From an uncultured Christensenella sp. (GTDB taxonomy: Bacteria; Bacillota; Clostridia; Christensenellales; Borkfalkiaceae), in NCBI GenBank assembly GCA_910583545.1, contig CAJTXM010000022.1, positions 1-18,272 on the forward strand: a stretch of 18,272 bases of DNA. Direction: 5' to 3'. Position numbers and translations under genes: made by a program. The notes below the pieces were generated by a model. The model ran no database searches. It saw nothing but the letters and a program-made list of their open reading frames with translations, and had not been told where the DNA came from. Within the stretch, counting starts at the first letter, position 1; every line of letters begins with the position of its first letter. Positions 18,200 to 18,272 of this stretch are shown here, in pieces.

Positions 18200-18272
18200 T
18201 GGTGCGGACGAAGGGATTTGAACCCCCACGGTTGCCCACAGGAACCTGAAACCTGCGCGTCTGCCAATTTCG
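18200..18272 (-). tRNA. tRNA-Leu(CAG), 5' end outside the window
   Basis: Read leftward: D-loop region TTGGCAGACGCG, anticodon arm CAGGT-TTCAGGT-TCCTG with anticodon CAG, a long class II variable arm (TGGGCAACCG), T arm GGGGGTTCAAATCCC and acceptor 3' strand CGTCCGCACCA with encoded CCA. The first strand of the acceptor stem lies beyond 18272. The 3' half is supplied by the element, so the gene should still be functional. This is attR. Confidence 0.92.

Noticed and set aside
1..18272. CRISPR array, restriction or toxin-antitoxin cassette
   Set aside because: No regularly spaced repeats, and no nuclease, methylase or recognisable toxin-antitoxin pair was seen. The two repeat families found have two to three copies tied to gene starts.

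Overview
This window looks like one complete integrated mobile element of about 18.2 kb, read from end to end. The left edge (5-55) carries a displaced 3' fragment of a tRNA-Leu gene. The right edge (18200-18272) carries the reconstituted tRNA-Leu(CAG) gene, whose first bases lie just outside the window. The 52-nt direct repeats 4-55 and 18199-18250 differ at one base, as expected for attL/attR of a tyrosine-recombinase element. The moderately low GC, AAGGAG-type ribosome binding sites, sigmaA-type promoters, plasmid-type Rep_1 replication protein and many small proteins of the kind seen in clostridial phages point to a Gram-positive host in Bacillota (Clostridia-like). The exact taxon cannot be read from the sequence.

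The content best fits an inovirus-like (filamentous phage) prophage of a Gram-positive host. In order it has: (1) a leftward lysogeny arm (156-2916) with integrase, a 61-aa helical protein, a membrane-anchored BspA-type leucine-rich-repeat protein and a Cro/C1-type repressor; (2) an operator-rich switch region with a consensus rightward promoter (2949-2977); (3) a rightward early region of small unknown genes (3016-5217), interrupted by two leftward consensus promoters that face the early operon and drive tiny convergent genes; (4) a replication module with an HTH/zinc-cluster protein (5311-6291), a probable single-stranded-DNA-binding protein (6411-6683) and an HUH rolling-circle Rep (6785-7981); (5) a late module (8034-15345) with three membrane-anchored or secreted proteins including a 671-aa pIII-like candidate, a 30-aa single-helix protein, a 50-aa Cys-rich protein, a Zot/pI-like assembly ATPase with four N-terminal membrane segments, and a basic 163-aa protein; (6) a leftward block of small accessory genes (15563-17502) with repeated leader sequences; (7) a non-coding end (17503-18198) packed with strong hairpins, an arm-type integrase repeat and a terminator for the tRNA.

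The proposed cycle: Int excises the circle; the repressor holds the promoter at 2949; after induction Rep nicks and replicates by rolling circle, the SSB coats the single strand, and the membrane ATPase with the late membrane proteins assembles and extrudes a filament. No gene resembles a tailed-phage capsid, terminase, holin or lysin, and no relaxase or type IV secretion set is present. The main gap is that no canonical major coat protein (signal peptide, acidic segment, one membrane helix, basic tail) could be identified.

The most notable observations are: a ten-residue motif, DIAG(G/D)LTPPL, placed just outside a membrane helix in both the secreted 671-aa late protein and the lysogenically placed LRR protein; a 28-nt repeat containing an 18-bp perfect palindrome at two sites 10 kb apart; a hairpin-rich region resembling in layout the intergenic origin/packaging region of filamentous phages; and leader duplications in both small-gene regions. 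Functions come from motif recognition by eye; no database search was run.
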